Shown here: positions 7,736-17,547 of the stretch, in pieces
How positions within the stretch are numbered: position 1 is the first letter of the stretch
How the letters are laid out: every line of letters starts with the position of its first letter
Origin: DASYXT01 sp035934555
GTDB lineage: Bacteria; Verrucomicrobiota; Verrucomicrobiia; Limisphaerales; UBA8199
Direction of reading: 5' to 3'
Assembly (NCBI GenBank): GCA_035934555.1
Contig: DASYXT010000127.1
Span: forward strand, 1-64,000
Length of the DNA stretch: 64,000 nt
The notes under the pieces: model-generated
The model's input: only the letters and a program-made list of their open reading frames with translations
Told to the model about the DNA's origin: nothing
The model's database searches: none
Made by a program: the position numbers and the translations under genes

Positions 7736-9046
7736 TTACAGCATCGCGGTTCTGCCCGGCACCGGGACCGGATAACTGCCGTCGGCCTGAGGTTTCGTCG
7801 GCGCGTCCATCTCATCCCGGCACTCTTCGGGCTTCGGAGGATAATAAAAGCCCGACTGGTTGACCTGCTCCCAGGTGACTTCTTTGCCGGTATAGCAGGA
7901 GAGCTGTCCCATGACGGTGATCATCGTGCTACGGGCCATGTACTCGCCGCAATTGAGCGGATTGCCCGAGCGAATCGCGGCGAAGAGTTTGTCGTGCTCG
8001 AGCTGGTAAGGGTCACAACCATTTTCCTGGCCGCGCCAGTTGGTTTCGCCCCAAATCCGGCAGGCCTTGATCGAGGCTTTGCCCTTCGTGCCGAACACCA
8101 GGCTCGAATCCTCGTCGTAACAGCCGGTGGTCGTGCGGCACAGCGCGTAAACCCGAATGCCTTTGGGAAATTCATAGACCACCGAATGATGATCGAACAC
8201 ATCGCCATAGATGGGTTCGGTCATGCTCGAGCGGCCGGCCAGGCCGTGGCATTTCACCGGCGCCTGATTGCCCAGCACCCAACTGCTGCGGTCCAGATTG
8301 TGGACCAAACTTTGCGGCACATCGTCTCCCGAGAGCCAGCGGAAATGATATTGCGTGCTGCACTGCCATTGCAGCTCCGTCAGGCCCGGCTTGCGCTCCG
8401 TCACACCATAGGGCGACCGCAAAAAATTCTCCTCCATGCTGATGATGTCCCCCAGCGCGCCGTCCTGGATGCGTTGAATGGTTTCACGGTAAGCCGTGTG
8501 GAACCGGCTGTGGAGGCCGGAGACCACGCAGAGCTTCTTGTCGCGCGCGAGGTCACAGGCCTGTTGCATCAGCTTGACTCCGCGCGGATCGATGCCGTGC
8601 GGCTTCTCCACAAACACGTGTTTGCCGGCTTGCACCGCCGCCATCGCGTGAAAGGGGTGGAACTTCGCCGCATTGGCGATCAACACCACGTCGCTGGCTT
8701 CGATCACATGCTTGTAGCCGTCAAACCCGGTAAAACACCGCTCGTCCGGCACGGTCACCTGGCTGCCCTTCTGCGCCTGCAGCGCCTCGCGTTTGGCGTG
8801 AATTCGGTCGAGGAAAATATCGCACATCGCGACCAGCCTCGCGCCGGGGTCAGCCGTCAACGCCTGGGCGGCGGCCCCGGCGTTGCGGCCCCCGCAGCCA
8901 ATCATGCCTACCTTAATGAGGCCGCTGCCGGCGGCATGCGCGGCGCGTTCCCAAGGGAGCACCGCGCCGGCCGCCGCCACAGCAACGGATGAAGTTTTCA
9001 AAAAATGCCGGCGATTGATCGGACGTGCGAACGATTGGTTTTTCAT
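7736..9046 (-). CDS. Tat-exported Gfo/Idh/MocA family oxidoreductase
   Basis: A 436-residue NAD(P)-dependent sugar or inositol dehydrogenase-like protein. The N-terminus has a twin-arginine signal (NRRHFLKTSS then a hydrophobic stretch), so the folded protein is exported with its cofactor. The Rossmann motif follows (VGMIGCGGRNAG) and the canonical EKP loop appears as FVEKPHGIDPRG. The C-terminal alpha/beta domain has YGDVFDHHSVVYEFPKG. The start at 9046 gives the Tat motif its usual position. First gene of a cluster with the ThuA-like and isomerase genes, together suggesting periplasmic sugar oxidation. Confidence 0.9.
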   Translation of the reverse strand: MKNQSFARPINRRHFLKTSSVAVAAAGAVLPWERAAHAAGSGLIKVGMIGCGGRNAGAAAQALTADPGARLVAMCDIFLDRIHAKREALQAQKGSQVTVPDERCFTGFDGYKHVIEASDVVLIANAAKFHPFHAMAAVQAGKHVFVEKPHGIDPRGVKLMQQACDLARDKKLCVVSGLHSRFHTAYRETIQRIQDGALGDIISMEENFLRSPYGVTERKPGLTELQWQCSTQYHFRWLSGDDVPQSLVHNLDRSSWVLGNQAPVKCHGLAGRSSMTEPIYGDVFDHHSVVYEFPKGIRVYALCRTTTGCYDEDSSLVFGTKGKASIKACRIWGETNWRGQENGCDPYQLEHDKLFAAIRSGNPLNCGEYMARSTMITVMGQLSCYTGKEVTWEQVNQSGFYYPPKPEECRDEMDAPTKPQADGSYPVPVPGRTAML

Positions 9047-9375
9047 AGGATTAGGGGAGTCAGGCAGGCAGGCACGCACGCATGAGGGCGATTAAAACGC
9101 ATTGGGGGACGTCGAGCAACAGAAAAGCATCTTTACATTGGGGCCCAATGAGAATGCCAAATACTCAACCCTCAATGCTCAAGGACCCCAACGCTCCAAC
9201 GCTCCACGCCTTCCCACCCCGGCAGGGCTGGGTCCTCCCCGCGCCGTCGCCACTCAGGCAGGCCACGTCGCGCCACACCCCGCCCCGGTGCGCATTTCCC
9301 CTGTTTGGTTCCCGGCACCGGGGCAGCCCGCCGGCACTGAGGCGCGAAATTCCAAGTTGACCAGCTTTTTGGACC
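9047..9375. other. Intergenic region, no gene seen
   Basis: Between two minus-strand genes. Apart from a short GCAGGCAGGCA/CGCACGCA simple repeat near 9062-9082, nothing recognisable. It should hold the promoter of the Gfo/Idh cluster on the minus strand, but no convincing -35/-10 pair was found. Confidence 0.4.
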
Positions 9376-10440
9376 TTACGGTTGATCACCCGCAGAGACA
9401 AACTCCGGCTCAGGGGCTTGCGCACCTGGACCTGGCGCGCGGCTGGCCGGAATGGCCATGGCTTCCAGGCGGATATAATTCAACACCACCGGCGCTAATA
9501 TGAGCCCTGCAATCCCTAGCAGCCTCTCCCCCACAATCAAGGCCAGCAGCGTCAGCCAGAGCGGATTGTGAATGCGCCAGCCCACAATCTTGCTGTTGAG
9601 GATATATTCGAGCTTGTGAATCACGACCAGGAAAACCAACGCCACCAACGCCATCCGCGGAGAGACCGTGAAGCCGACTGCGACAACGATCGTGTTGCTG
9701 ATCAGGTTACCGACCACGGGCAGCAGGCCGCACAGGAACGTCACCCCCACGATCACCACTGCATAGGGCAAGTGCATCACCACCACAAAAACGGCTGTCA
9801 AAGCCGTGTTAATAGCAGAAATGATGAGCTGGGCGCCCATGACGGTCACAAAGCTGCTGTAAAGAGTCCCAAATCTCCGCATGACCTGTTCCCAACAAAC
9901 TGCATAAAGGTTGGCGCCCGAACCGTCTTCATAGCCGGGTTGAAACTTCCGGTTGAGGAACAGGCTCATAGCGGCCACGCAGCCGGCCAGCAGCAACACC
10001 GTTTCCGTCGTGGCGGTCCGCGCAAATTTGGCGAAGCTACCCAGGTATTGCGCCTCTCCCTTAACGCTGTCCAAAGCCACATCCCGCAGGCTGTCGTAAT
10101 CCGTAAAGGGCAATTCGATATTGTTCTGCCGCGCCCAGGCGAGGATGGAGGGGATGGATTTGTCGGCAATTTCCGGCAGGGACCGGACAGTCTGCTTGAC
10201 GAAATAACCCAGCCCGTACGCCGCGGCCGAGAGCAGCACCAGCACCACCAACACGGCAAACCAACGGCCGCCGCGCCGGGGCAATTCCAATTTTGTCAGC
10301 GCCAGGTAAGCGAACAGAGCCGCCAGCAAGGGCGCCGCGAGCCGCAAACCCACCACCGCGGCCAACACGCCCACCATGAACAAATACGAAAACGTTTCCG
10401 GGCGGCTAAAGCCTTTCTTCAATGACCCAGCCTTTATCAT
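9376..10440 (-). CDS. AI-2E family transporter (PerM/TqsA type)
   Basis: A 354-residue inner-membrane protein with about seven predicted helices in the typical layout: two or three N-terminal helices, a long soluble insert (SLPEIADKSIPSILAWARQN), then VVIVGVTFLCGLLPVVGNLI, which carries the conserved glycine/proline-rich loop of the family, and terminal helices ending in GLILAPVVLNYI. Members export quorum-sensing molecules or act as Na+/H+ antiporters. The actual substrate is not predictable. Transcribed alone, divergent from the Mg2+ ATPase gene. Confidence 0.85.
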   Translation of the reverse strand: MIKAGSLKKGFSRPETFSYLFMVGVLAAVVGLRLAAPLLAALFAYLALTKLELPRRGGRWFAVLVVLVLLSAAAYGLGYFVKQTVRSLPEIADKSIPSILAWARQNNIELPFTDYDSLRDVALDSVKGEAQYLGSFAKFARTATTETVLLLAGCVAAMSLFLNRKFQPGYEDGSGANLYAVCWEQVMRRFGTLYSSFVTVMGAQLIISAINTALTAVFVVVMHLPYAVVIVGVTFLCGLLPVVGNLISNTIVVAVGFTVSPRMALVALVFLVVIHKLEYILNSKIVGWRIHNPLWLTLLALIVGERLLGIAGLILAPVVLNYIRLEAMAIPASRAPGPGAQAPEPEFVSAGDQP

Positions 10441-10579
10441 CCAATAAACTCATACCTGGAGAAGCCCTGCAACACCAGCCCTTTTCCGCGGCACACCAGC
10501 CGTTTCCCGGCCTCATTCTTTTCGTTCTTTTGGTTGGACGTCGCTTCGCTGAGAGACAATCTTGGGCGCGATACAACGT

Positions 10580-13228
10580 ATGCCGGCGTCCAAAAATCCT
10601 AATGGCTCCCGCACTCCCGAGATTGCCGGTGAGATGGCAATGAAGGAGGCCGCCGAAGCGCTGACGCTGCTGGGCACCTCGCCGGCGGGTCTGAGCGACG
10701 AAGAGGCCGCGGCGCGCCTTGAGAGGTACGGTCCCAATGAAGTCGCCCGGGAGAAACAGGAAAGCTGGCTGCAACGGCTCTATGTTGCCTGCCGTAATCC
10801 GCTCGTGATCCTGCTGACGGTCCTGGCGACTTTGTCGTATGCGACGGGAGATTTCCGCGCCGGCAGTGTGATGATGTTGATGGTGGTGCTTGGCGTTTCG
10901 CTGCGTTTCGTTCAGGAAACGCGGGCCGACACGGCGGCCGCCAAGCTCAAAGCGATGATCAACGTCACCGCCACCGTCGTGCGCAGCGGACAAGCTCGCG
11001 AACTGCCCCTCCGCGAGATCGTTCCCGGTGACGTGGTGAAACTTTCCGCCGGCGACATGATCCCCGGTGACGTTCGCCTGCTGAGTGCCAAGGACTTGTT
11101 CGTGACGCAGGCCACCCTCACCGGCGAATCGTTGCCCGTCGAAAAGACCGACGCGCGAGACACGCGCGAGAAGCTCGCGGCGCTCGAGCGGACTAATCTC
11201 TGCTTCCTGGGCACCAGTGTCGAAACCGGCTCAGCCACCGCGGTGATCATGGCGACGGGGCCGCAAACGTATTTCGGGAAGATCGCCCGCAGCCTCGCGG
11301 GCCAGCAGGTCGAGACGGCGTTCGATCGGGGCGTGAAAAAGTTCACCTGGCTGATGATCCGCTTCATGATGGTCATGGTGCCGCTGGTGTTTGTGATCAA
11401 TGGCGTGACCAAAGGCGATTGGCACGAGGCGTTCTTCTTCTCGTTGGCGGTCGCCGTCGGCCTCACCCCGGAGATGCTGCCAATGATCGTCTCGGTTTGC
11501 CTTTCCAAGGGAGCTTTGGCGATGTCCACCAAGAAGGTCATCGTCAAGCGCCTCAACTCAATCCAAAACTTCGGCGCGATGGATGTCCTTTGCACCGACA
11601 AGACCGGCACGCTGACCATCGACAAAGTTATCCTGGAAATCTACTGCGATGTTTTCAAGACCCAGAACCAGGAAGTACTGCGCGACGCCTACCTCATCAG
11701 CCACTTTCAAACCGGTCTCAAAAACGTGCTCGACCGCGCGGTGCTCCAGCATAAAGAGCTGCACCAGGAGCTTTCGCTGGACCAATATACCAAAGTGGAC
11801 GAACTGCCATTCGATTTTTCCCGCCGCATGATGTCCGTGGTCGTCGAGGGGCCCGATGGTCAGCGCCAACTCCTCACCAAGGGCGCGCCAGAAGCCGTGT
11901 TTGCCAAATGCACCTGCTTCGAAAGCGAAGGCGAGACCTTCCCGATGGAACCCATCCTGGTGGGAAATCTGATCGAGCAGGTGAACGATTTGAGCGCGGA
12001 CGGTTTCCGGGTGCTGGCAGTCGCGACGCGGAAAATCGACAAACGCCCCGCCTACTCCAAGAGCGACGAAGCCAATCTGGTGCTCACGGGGTACCTTGCT
12101 TTCCTCGACCCGCCCAAAGACACGGCCGCCAAGGCCGTCAGCGTTCTGGGCCAGCATGGCATCACCGTCAAGGTGCTCACCGGCGACAACGATCTGGTCA
12201 CACGCAAGGTGTGCACTGAGGTCGGCATTGACGCCAGTCGCATTCTCCTGGGCAACCAGGTCGAAACCCTCAACGACCAGCAATTGGCCGAAGCAGTGGA
12301 AAGCACGCACGTTTTTGCTCGGCTTTCACCGGCGCACAAGCAGCGAATCGTGCAGGCACTCCAGCGCAAAGGCCACGTCGTTGGCTTCATGGGCGATGGT
12401 ATCAATGACGCTCCCGCCCTGCGGGCGGCCGATGTGGGGGTTTCGGTGGATAATGCGGTCGATATCGCCAAGGAATCGGCCGATGTAATTCTACTGGAAA
12501 AAAGTTTGTTGGTGCTCGAGGAAGGGGTCCTGGAAGGGCGCAAGGTTTTCGTCAACATCCTCAAATACATCCGCATGGGCGCCAGCTCCAATTTCGGCAA
12601 CATGTTTAGCGTCATCGGCGCCAGCGCCTGGCTGCCTTATGTCCCCATGGCTCCCATCCAGGTGCTGACCAATAACCTCCTCTACGACTTCTCCCAAGTC
12701 CCGATCCCGACGGACAATGTCGGGCCGCAGCAGATCGCCAAGCCTCGTCCCTGGCACATGGGTGAGATCGCCCGGTTCATCGTGTTCATCGGGCCGATCA
12801 GTTCCATCTTCGATTACACCACCTATTTAATCATGTGGTTCGTGTTCAAGTGCAACAACCTCGCCCTGGCTGCCCCGGCTGGGCTTGCCGGAAAGTTCTC
12901 ACCCCAACCGGCCGATAACTCCTACGCCGCAGCGCTATTCCACACCGGCTGGTTCGTCGAGTCGCTCATGACTCAGACGCTCATCATTCACATCATCCGC
13001 ACCAATCTGGTGCCCTTCATTCAGTCACGCGCGAGTTGGCAACTCACCCTGACCACTATCGTGATTATGGCCTTTGGAGCGTACTTGCCGTACTCCCCGC
13101 TTGCAGGAACACTTGGCTTCGTTCCTCTTCCCGGATTGTACTGGCCCATCCTCATTGCCACACTCATCTGCTACGTCGGCCTGACGCAACTCATCAAGAC
13201 GTGGCTGCTGCGCAAAAGATGGGTTTAG
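10580..13228 (+). CDS. mgtA: Magnesium-translocating P-type ATPase
   Basis: A P3B-type ATPase of about 882 residues importing Mg2+ at the expense of ATP. The N-terminal cation-ATPase domain is followed by membrane helices, the TLTGESLPVEK actuator loop, PEMLPMIVSVCLSKGALAM characteristic of MgtA/MgtB in M4, the phosphorylated aspartate in CTDKTGTLT (about residue 340), GDGINDAPAL in the P domain, and six C-terminal helices. ATG 10580 is preferred; an in-frame TTG at 10562 would add six residues. The 139-base divergent gap to the AI-2E gene shows no obvious Mg2+-sensing leader. Confidence 0.93.
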   Translation: MPASKNPNGSRTPEIAGEMAMKEAAEALTLLGTSPAGLSDEEAAARLERYGPNEVAREKQESWLQRLYVACRNPLVILLTVLATLSYATGDFRAGSVMMLMVVLGVSLRFVQETRADTAAAKLKAMINVTATVVRSGQARELPLREIVPGDVVKLSAGDMIPGDVRLLSAKDLFVTQATLTGESLPVEKTDARDTREKLAALERTNLCFLGTSVETGSATAVIMATGPQTYFGKIARSLAGQQVETAFDRGVKKFTWLMIRFMMVMVPLVFVINGVTKGDWHEAFFFSLAVAVGLTPEMLPMIVSVCLSKGALAMSTKKVIVKRLNSIQNFGAMDVLCTDKTGTLTIDKVILEIYCDVFKTQNQEVLRDAYLISHFQTGLKNVLDRAVLQHKELHQELSLDQYTKVDELPFDFSRRMMSVVVEGPDGQRQLLTKGAPEAVFAKCTCFESEGETFPMEPILVGNLIEQVNDLSADGFRVLAVATRKIDKRPAYSKSDEANLVLTGYLAFLDPPKDTAAKAVSVLGQHGITVKVLTGDNDLVTRKVCTEVGIDASRILLGNQVETLNDQQLAEAVESTHVFARLSPAHKQRIVQALQRKGHVVGFMGDGINDAPALRAADVGVSVDNAVDIAKESADVILLEKSLLVLEEGVLEGRKVFVNILKYIRMGASSNFGNMFSVIGASAWLPYVPMAPIQVLTNNLLYDFSQVPIPTDNVGPQQIAKPRPWHMGEIARFIVFIGPISSIFDYTTYLIMWFVFKCNNLALAAPAGLAGKFSPQPADNSYAAALFHTGWFVESLMTQTLIIHIIRTNLVPFIQSRASWQLTLTTIVIMAFGAYLPYSPLAGTLGFVPLPGLYWPILIATLICYVGLTQLIKTWLLRKRWV

Positions 13229-13255
13229 TGCCAGAGCGCCCGCGGCGGTGCTCTT

Positions 13256-15133
13256 TCACCGTCCCCGCCCACCACTATTATTGTCGCTGCGGGAATCGGC
13301 CGTGGGTCGGGAAGGAGCAGCCGGGGCGTAACGTGGCGATTCCGGAGCTGCGGCGCGGGGCGCGGGCGCCTGATACTCAGGCCGGGTCGGCGCTGCATAA
13401 GACCGCTCTGGCGCCGGGTTGTTGTAACGGGGCACTTCTGCCTGGGCCGGGCGTGAGTACTGCTGAGCCTGTGGTTGAGATGGCCAGGAAGGCTGGTAAT
13501 TCCTGTAATAAGTCTGAGTCTGGGGCGCCTGCTGCTGGGCCGCCGGCCACCGCCCCTGGTTTTCCATGGGGCGCGCGGGCATGGCCCAAGGTGTTGGATT
13601 CTGCGCTACCTCCTGCGAGGTCCAATACTGAGCTCCGGGCTGGGCGGAGCCAAATCCGGCGTTTGCAACCGGCCGCTGCGGGACCTGCGGGACAGTTGCA
13701 GAATTCGCGCTGCTGTTCGCAGGGCCATGCCAGTACAACACCGTTCCTTGTCTCGGCGCCGCCGGCGGGTTGGCCTGGGCGGTCTGGCCGAACCCGGGCG
13801 TCGCCACGCGTGCGGGCATCGTTTCCACACTGCGGACCGGCCGTGGCGGAATCAACGTCCGGGGCGCTTGGGCTGAGCCCGGGCGATTCAAGTTCGCCTC
13901 AGGCGGATGATAAACCGTCAAAGTACGTCGCGCGGGGTCCAGACGTTCCGTGCGGCCGACGAATTGGCGGCCGACGCTAACCTGATGCAAAGCCAGCCGT
14001 GGCACAGGACTGTGTGTCGCCGCAGCCACACGCGCGGCGGAGATGCCCTGATTGACCACCGTGTGGTTGCGAGTGTCAAAGCGGTTCGCCACGACAGTGC
14101 TGTTGAAGATGCGGTCCACGCGCTCCGCCCCTAACGCATGGTCGCGCAACCGGCGATGCTCAAAATCGCCCCACGCCACAAATCGGTAGTGGCGCCGGTC
14201 CAGGCCGAAATCATCTCGCTCCCCCACCCGGCGACCATGGAACGTAAGGCCGCCGGCAAAACTGAAGTTGCACCCGGGTGGCAGCGGAGCCCAGCCGCAA
14301 TAAGCATCGCTGTAACGCCAGGAGACCCACGACGGCCCCCAAACCTTGTCCGGCGCCCAGCACCAGCCCAAGTGCCCATCGCGGAACCACCGGCCATAAT
14401 GGAACGGCGCCCAGCCCCACGAATAATCCGAGAGCCAGTACCAGCCGCAATCTGTATAGGCCCAATGGCCACCATCGAAGTAGGGCTGCCACCCGGGATT
14501 GAGTACGGTGACCGTCGGTTGCCAACAACGTCCGTAACCATTGATATCTACCCATGCCCCATAGGGCGCGAGACTGTCATAAAAGCCTGCATCGCTCACC
14601 GCCTCGTCGGGCGGGGTCAGTGGCGCCTCCACCGGAGCGGCGCCTGCACTATAGTCCGGCGGCGGCGGCATTGGCGCGGATTGTGTGTCCGGCATCGGCG
14701 CAGGCGCCGGTGCGGGGGGAGCAGCCGCAGCTTGCGCCCCCGCCTGATTGGCCAGCTCGGTCTTTAATTGCTGGTCGTGCTGTAGCACCGCCGTGACCAC
14801 CGGAGCCGACACGCCTATATCGTTCAAGTAAATGATTTGCTCCGCCGACAGATTGAACAGTTGGGTCGAGTTGATCACATACGCCAGCAGAACCGACTCG
14901 TCCACGCCCGAGTTGGCTAATTTGATTAGTTCCGACAGCGGTCCGTAAGCCGGAACCGACGCCGGCAGCAAGGCTGGCCCGGCGGGGGCCACCGCATTTG
15001 GAACGGTGGATGCTCCTGACGAAGGGTCAGCGGGAGAAGCCGGCGCCGGCGTCTCCTGACCGCTCAACGCCCCCAGCGGCAGACCACACACGAGCAACCC
15101 CATGATCCCCTTTTGGATTAACCCGTTTTTCAT
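13256..15133 (-). CDS. Secreted DUF6600-type protein with Pro/Gln-rich tail
   Basis: A 625-residue exported protein. A signal peptide (MGLLVCGLPLGALSG) is followed by a region of about 70 residues resembling a helical sensor (LSELIKLANSGVDESVLLAYVINS, here quoted in part), then a Trp/Tyr/Gly-rich domain. Repeats such as YGAWVDINGYGRCWQP, GHWAYTDCGWYWLSDYSWGW and HYGRWFRDGHLGWCWAPDKVW match the DUF6600 pattern. The last 250 residues are low-complexity, rich in Pro, Gln, Ala and Arg, and probably disordered. Function unknown; a cell-surface location is inferred. It faces away from the TPR gene at 15347. Confidence 0.75.
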   Translation of the reverse strand: MKNGLIQKGIMGLLVCGLPLGALSGQETPAPASPADPSSGASTVPNAVAPAGPALLPASVPAYGPLSELIKLANSGVDESVLLAYVINSTQLFNLSAEQIIYLNDIGVSAPVVTAVLQHDQQLKTELANQAGAQAAAAPPAPAPAPMPDTQSAPMPPPPDYSAGAAPVEAPLTPPDEAVSDAGFYDSLAPYGAWVDINGYGRCWQPTVTVLNPGWQPYFDGGHWAYTDCGWYWLSDYSWGWAPFHYGRWFRDGHLGWCWAPDKVWGPSWVSWRYSDAYCGWAPLPPGCNFSFAGGLTFHGRRVGERDDFGLDRRHYRFVAWGDFEHRRLRDHALGAERVDRIFNSTVVANRFDTRNHTVVNQGISAARVAAATHSPVPRLALHQVSVGRQFVGRTERLDPARRTLTVYHPPEANLNRPGSAQAPRTLIPPRPVRSVETMPARVATPGFGQTAQANPPAAPRQGTVLYWHGPANSSANSATVPQVPQRPVANAGFGSAQPGAQYWTSQEVAQNPTPWAMPARPMENQGRWPAAQQQAPQTQTYYRNYQPSWPSQPQAQQYSRPAQAEVPRYNNPAPERSYAAPTRPEYQAPAPRAAAPESPRYAPAAPSRPTADSRSDNNSGGRGR

Positions 15134-15346
15134 AAACTTTTAGTTCGACTAGCTTCGACTTTATCGTCGCGCCGCTAACTGATTCGACGGCCTGAAAGGT
15201 TACGTATTCACCGGCGCACGGTCCGCGGTCAAGATACCGGAAAAGCCACAATAAAGCAACTTGGTTGACGAAGCGCTCCTTCGTCGCAAACGACGCGCTC
15301 CGCTGAAACCTTGCCAGCCGCCCTATCGCCTGCATACGCTCGGCTT

Positions 15347-16114
15347 ATGTTCGCTTCGCTCCTGACCGGGTCATCCCTGGATTATCTCTGGGGCTCGCCC
15401 TTCGCATTGCTGATCACGGTGTTCCAGCTTTGGATGCTGGTCGATGCGGTCCGCCAGCGCGAGTGGGTGTGGGCGCTGTTTATCTTAATCGGCTGGGGCC
15501 TGGCTGCTTTGTGGTACTACTTTTACGTCTATCGCTCGTCACCGACCTACCTGCGCGGCTTTGAGTTGCCGGGTGCTGACAACCGTCGTCGGATCAAAGA
15601 ATTACAAGGCAAGATCCACCACCTCGACAAGGCTCACCACCACTCTCAATTAGGCGACGTTTATCCAAACCAGGGCCGGCTCGAACAGGCCGCCGCCTCG
15701 TACCATGCCGCGTTGGAACGCGACCCCGCGGACCTGGACACGCGCGCACACCTGGGGCTCTGTCTGCTCCGCCAGCACAAACCCGCCGAGGCGCGCCCGT
15801 TGCTCGAAGGGGTGGTCGCGGAAAATCCGAAGCACGATTACGGCTACTCGCAAATGGCGCTGGCGGAGACCTTGTCGGCGCTCGGCCAAACTGACGAGGC
15901 ACTGAGTATCTGGAAGCTGGTGACCGAAAATCACTCCTACCCGCGCGCCAAGGTCCAATTGGCCGAGCTGTACCTCCGAGCCAACCAGCCAGACCTCGCC
16001 CGCCCCGAGCTCACGGAAGTCGTCGCGGACGATGCGCACGCCCCTGGGTTCCAGCGCCGGCGCGACCGCGTTTGGGTGCGCCGTGCGCGGAACTTGCTGC
16101 GCAAACTCGGATAG
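15347..16114 (+). CDS. Membrane-anchored TPR protein
   Basis: About 255 residues. Two N-terminal transmembrane segments (LLITVFQLWMLVDAV and WALFILIGWGLAALWYYFYV) resemble the PLDc_N/phospholipase-tail motif, followed by about three tetratricopeptide repeats (HSQLGDVYPNQGRLEQAAASY, then AHLGLCLLRQHKPAEARPLL and MALAETLSALGQTDEAL). TPRs scaffold protein complexes, so this is probably an inner-membrane adaptor. Start at ATG 15347 rather than an upstream TTG, because the hydrophobic segment then begins at the N-terminus. Confidence 0.75.
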   Translation: MFASLLTGSSLDYLWGSPFALLITVFQLWMLVDAVRQREWVWALFILIGWGLAALWYYFYVYRSSPTYLRGFELPGADNRRRIKELQGKIHHLDKAHHHSQLGDVYPNQGRLEQAAASYHAALERDPADLDTRAHLGLCLLRQHKPAEARPLLEGVVAENPKHDYGYSQMALAETLSALGQTDEALSIWKLVTENHSYPRAKVQLAELYLRANQPDLARPELTEVVADDAHAPGFQRRRDRVWVRRARNLLRKLG

Positions 16115-16117
16115 GTG

Positions 16118-16708
16118 TTAGAAGATGAGCCTCAGCCCGACGCGAATGTTCAGCATGTTCAGATCAGTTTCCTTGTCATTCCACAAGAACCGCGCGTCGC
16201 TGAATATGCCCGTGGTCGGATTAAACCGGTACTCCAAACCGACGCCGCCACCATACACCCAATCCCAGACCGGGCTCATGCCGCGTCCGCCGCTACCGAT
16301 AGCGTAGGGAGCCAAACCGGTGTTGCCGATGGGAAATCGCAGATACACATCGCCTAGCCAGTAATCCAACGAGTTCAGGCTGTCGGGATTATCCGACACA
16401 TTGAAGTCTGTACCGATACCCAGATTTTGGGTGAGGAAATAAGTCAAGCCGGCGCCGCCGCCCCACGCTCCATGGCGAATGTTGTGCTCGAAGACCTTGT
16501 TGAACCGGCCTTCCGGATTCAAATAACTGCCGAACAGGTCCAGCGATATTTCCTGCGCGGTGTACAACGGTCCGCTCTGATCATACGTCAAATGACCGCT
16601 CATCCACCCGCTGGGATCCTCCCACACGTGGGCGGCGCCACAGACTCCACCGGCCAGCATTAAAGCCACCCCGGCTGTTACCATTGTTTTCGTTCTCATA
16701 GCTTTCAT
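16118..16708 (-). CDS. Outer-membrane beta-barrel protein
   Basis: A 196-residue protein with a signal peptide (TMVTAGVALMLAGGVCGA) and then alternating-residue beta strands ending in the outer-membrane signature NIRVGLRLIF with C-terminal Phe, recognised by BamA. Glycine-rich turns (GGGAGLTYFLTQNLGIG, GGGVGLEYRFNP) fit an eight-stranded OmpA/OmpW-like barrel. Start at 16708 or 16699; the upstream in-frame extension lacks signal-peptide character. The role is unknown. Confidence 0.7.
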   Translation of the reverse strand: MKAMRTKTMVTAGVALMLAGGVCGAAHVWEDPSGWMSGHLTYDQSGPLYTAQEISLDLFGSYLNPEGRFNKVFEHNIRHGAWGGGAGLTYFLTQNLGIGTDFNVSDNPDSLNSLDYWLGDVYLRFPIGNTGLAPYAIGSGGRGMSPVWDWVYGGGVGLEYRFNPTTGIFSDARFLWNDKETDLNMLNIRVGLRLIF

Positions 16709-16997
16709 TTGTTTTCGAATAACCCAGCGGCCGCATTTTGGCGCGGCCTCCATTTTTCCTCCGAACGGCAGGCGCTGCGCCGGGAGAAAAGCTTCCGGCA
16801 ATCTATTCGGTTTCCCAGGCTTCGGTTCACGCACCCGACAACGGTGGTCGCGCGCTTGGAGCCTACCGCCAGGTCAAACTGCCTACCGTCCATCAACAAA
16901 GCACGCTTGCTCCGCAAGGGGCTATGGGGTGAGTACCCTAATAATGGCCGCAAAATATCCTCTCGGCTAAAGCCTGCCACGGGAAAACCGAGACCCC

Positions 16998-17546
16998 TCA
17001 GTTCACAGCGGCAACCGATGAAGCGGTGTAGGAGGGCGCCGAGGCTCGCCGAAGGTTTGCCTGGCGTGTTAAGAGCTCATCCAAATCTTCCACAGATTGG
17101 TTAGCGATCATTTGGTAATTTGAGATCGTAGGTGCCAAATCTGTTTTTGCATGGCCTGCGGCCGGAGTTGGCGGCCTGGCGGTAATCGACGGATGTGAGG
17201 ACGTCACAAAAACCAGAGTCACAATTCCCAACAGCACCGCCAGCGTCACAACGGCCACGCCGCACCGTGACCAGGGCATGAACTCTTCCAACCAATTCCT
17301 TTGGCGCGCGTTCTCCAGCGAACGCAGTGCCTGCACCATGCGCGAGTGCAGCGCGACCGGCGCATCAATGGCCGGTTCATTCGCGGCAGCTAACAGCCCG
17401 TCGGAAACCTGGCACATCTGGCGATAATAACTTGCGCAGCCTTGGCAGCCTTTCATGTGTTCGCGTAATGGATCAGCTTGTGTTTGATCCAATGTCTTGG
17501 CTGCCAACCAGGCGAGCGCTTTCCGATTCTTTCGACAGGGTTTCAT
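16998..17546 (-). CDS. Anti-sigma factor with zinc-finger (ZAS-like) domain
   Basis: A 182-residue protein. An N-terminal His-x3-Cys-x2-Cys motif (HMKGCQGC) is the ZAS zinc-finger signature of anti-ECF-sigma factors. A single transmembrane helix (CGVAVVTLAVLLGIVTLVFV) separates a cytoplasmic sigma-binding part from a periplasmic tail. It starts directly after the ECF sigma gene (one base between stop and ATG), as expected for a sigma/anti-sigma pair in which the membrane protein holds the sigma factor inactive. Confidence 0.8.
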   Translation of the reverse strand: MKPCRKNRKALAWLAAKTLDQTQADPLREHMKGCQGCASYYRQMCQVSDGLLAAANEPAIDAPVALHSRMVQALRSLENARQRNWLEEFMPWSRCGVAVVTLAVLLGIVTLVFVTSSHPSITARPPTPAAGHAKTDLAPTISNYQMIANQSVEDLDELLTRQANLRRASAPSYTASSVAAVN

Positions 17547-17547
17547 A

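Noticed and set aside
7547..8992. 481-codon plus-strand open frame opposite the Gfo/Idh gene
   Set aside because: It is the antisense shadow of a clear Tat-signal oxidoreductase; composition is biased and no domain is visible. The same applies to other long antisense frames, such as 5024-5878, 5850-6869 and 11558-12310.
10441..10579. Mg2+ riboswitch upstream of mgtA
   Set aside because: The 139-base region shows no M-box-like conserved helices or leader peptide.
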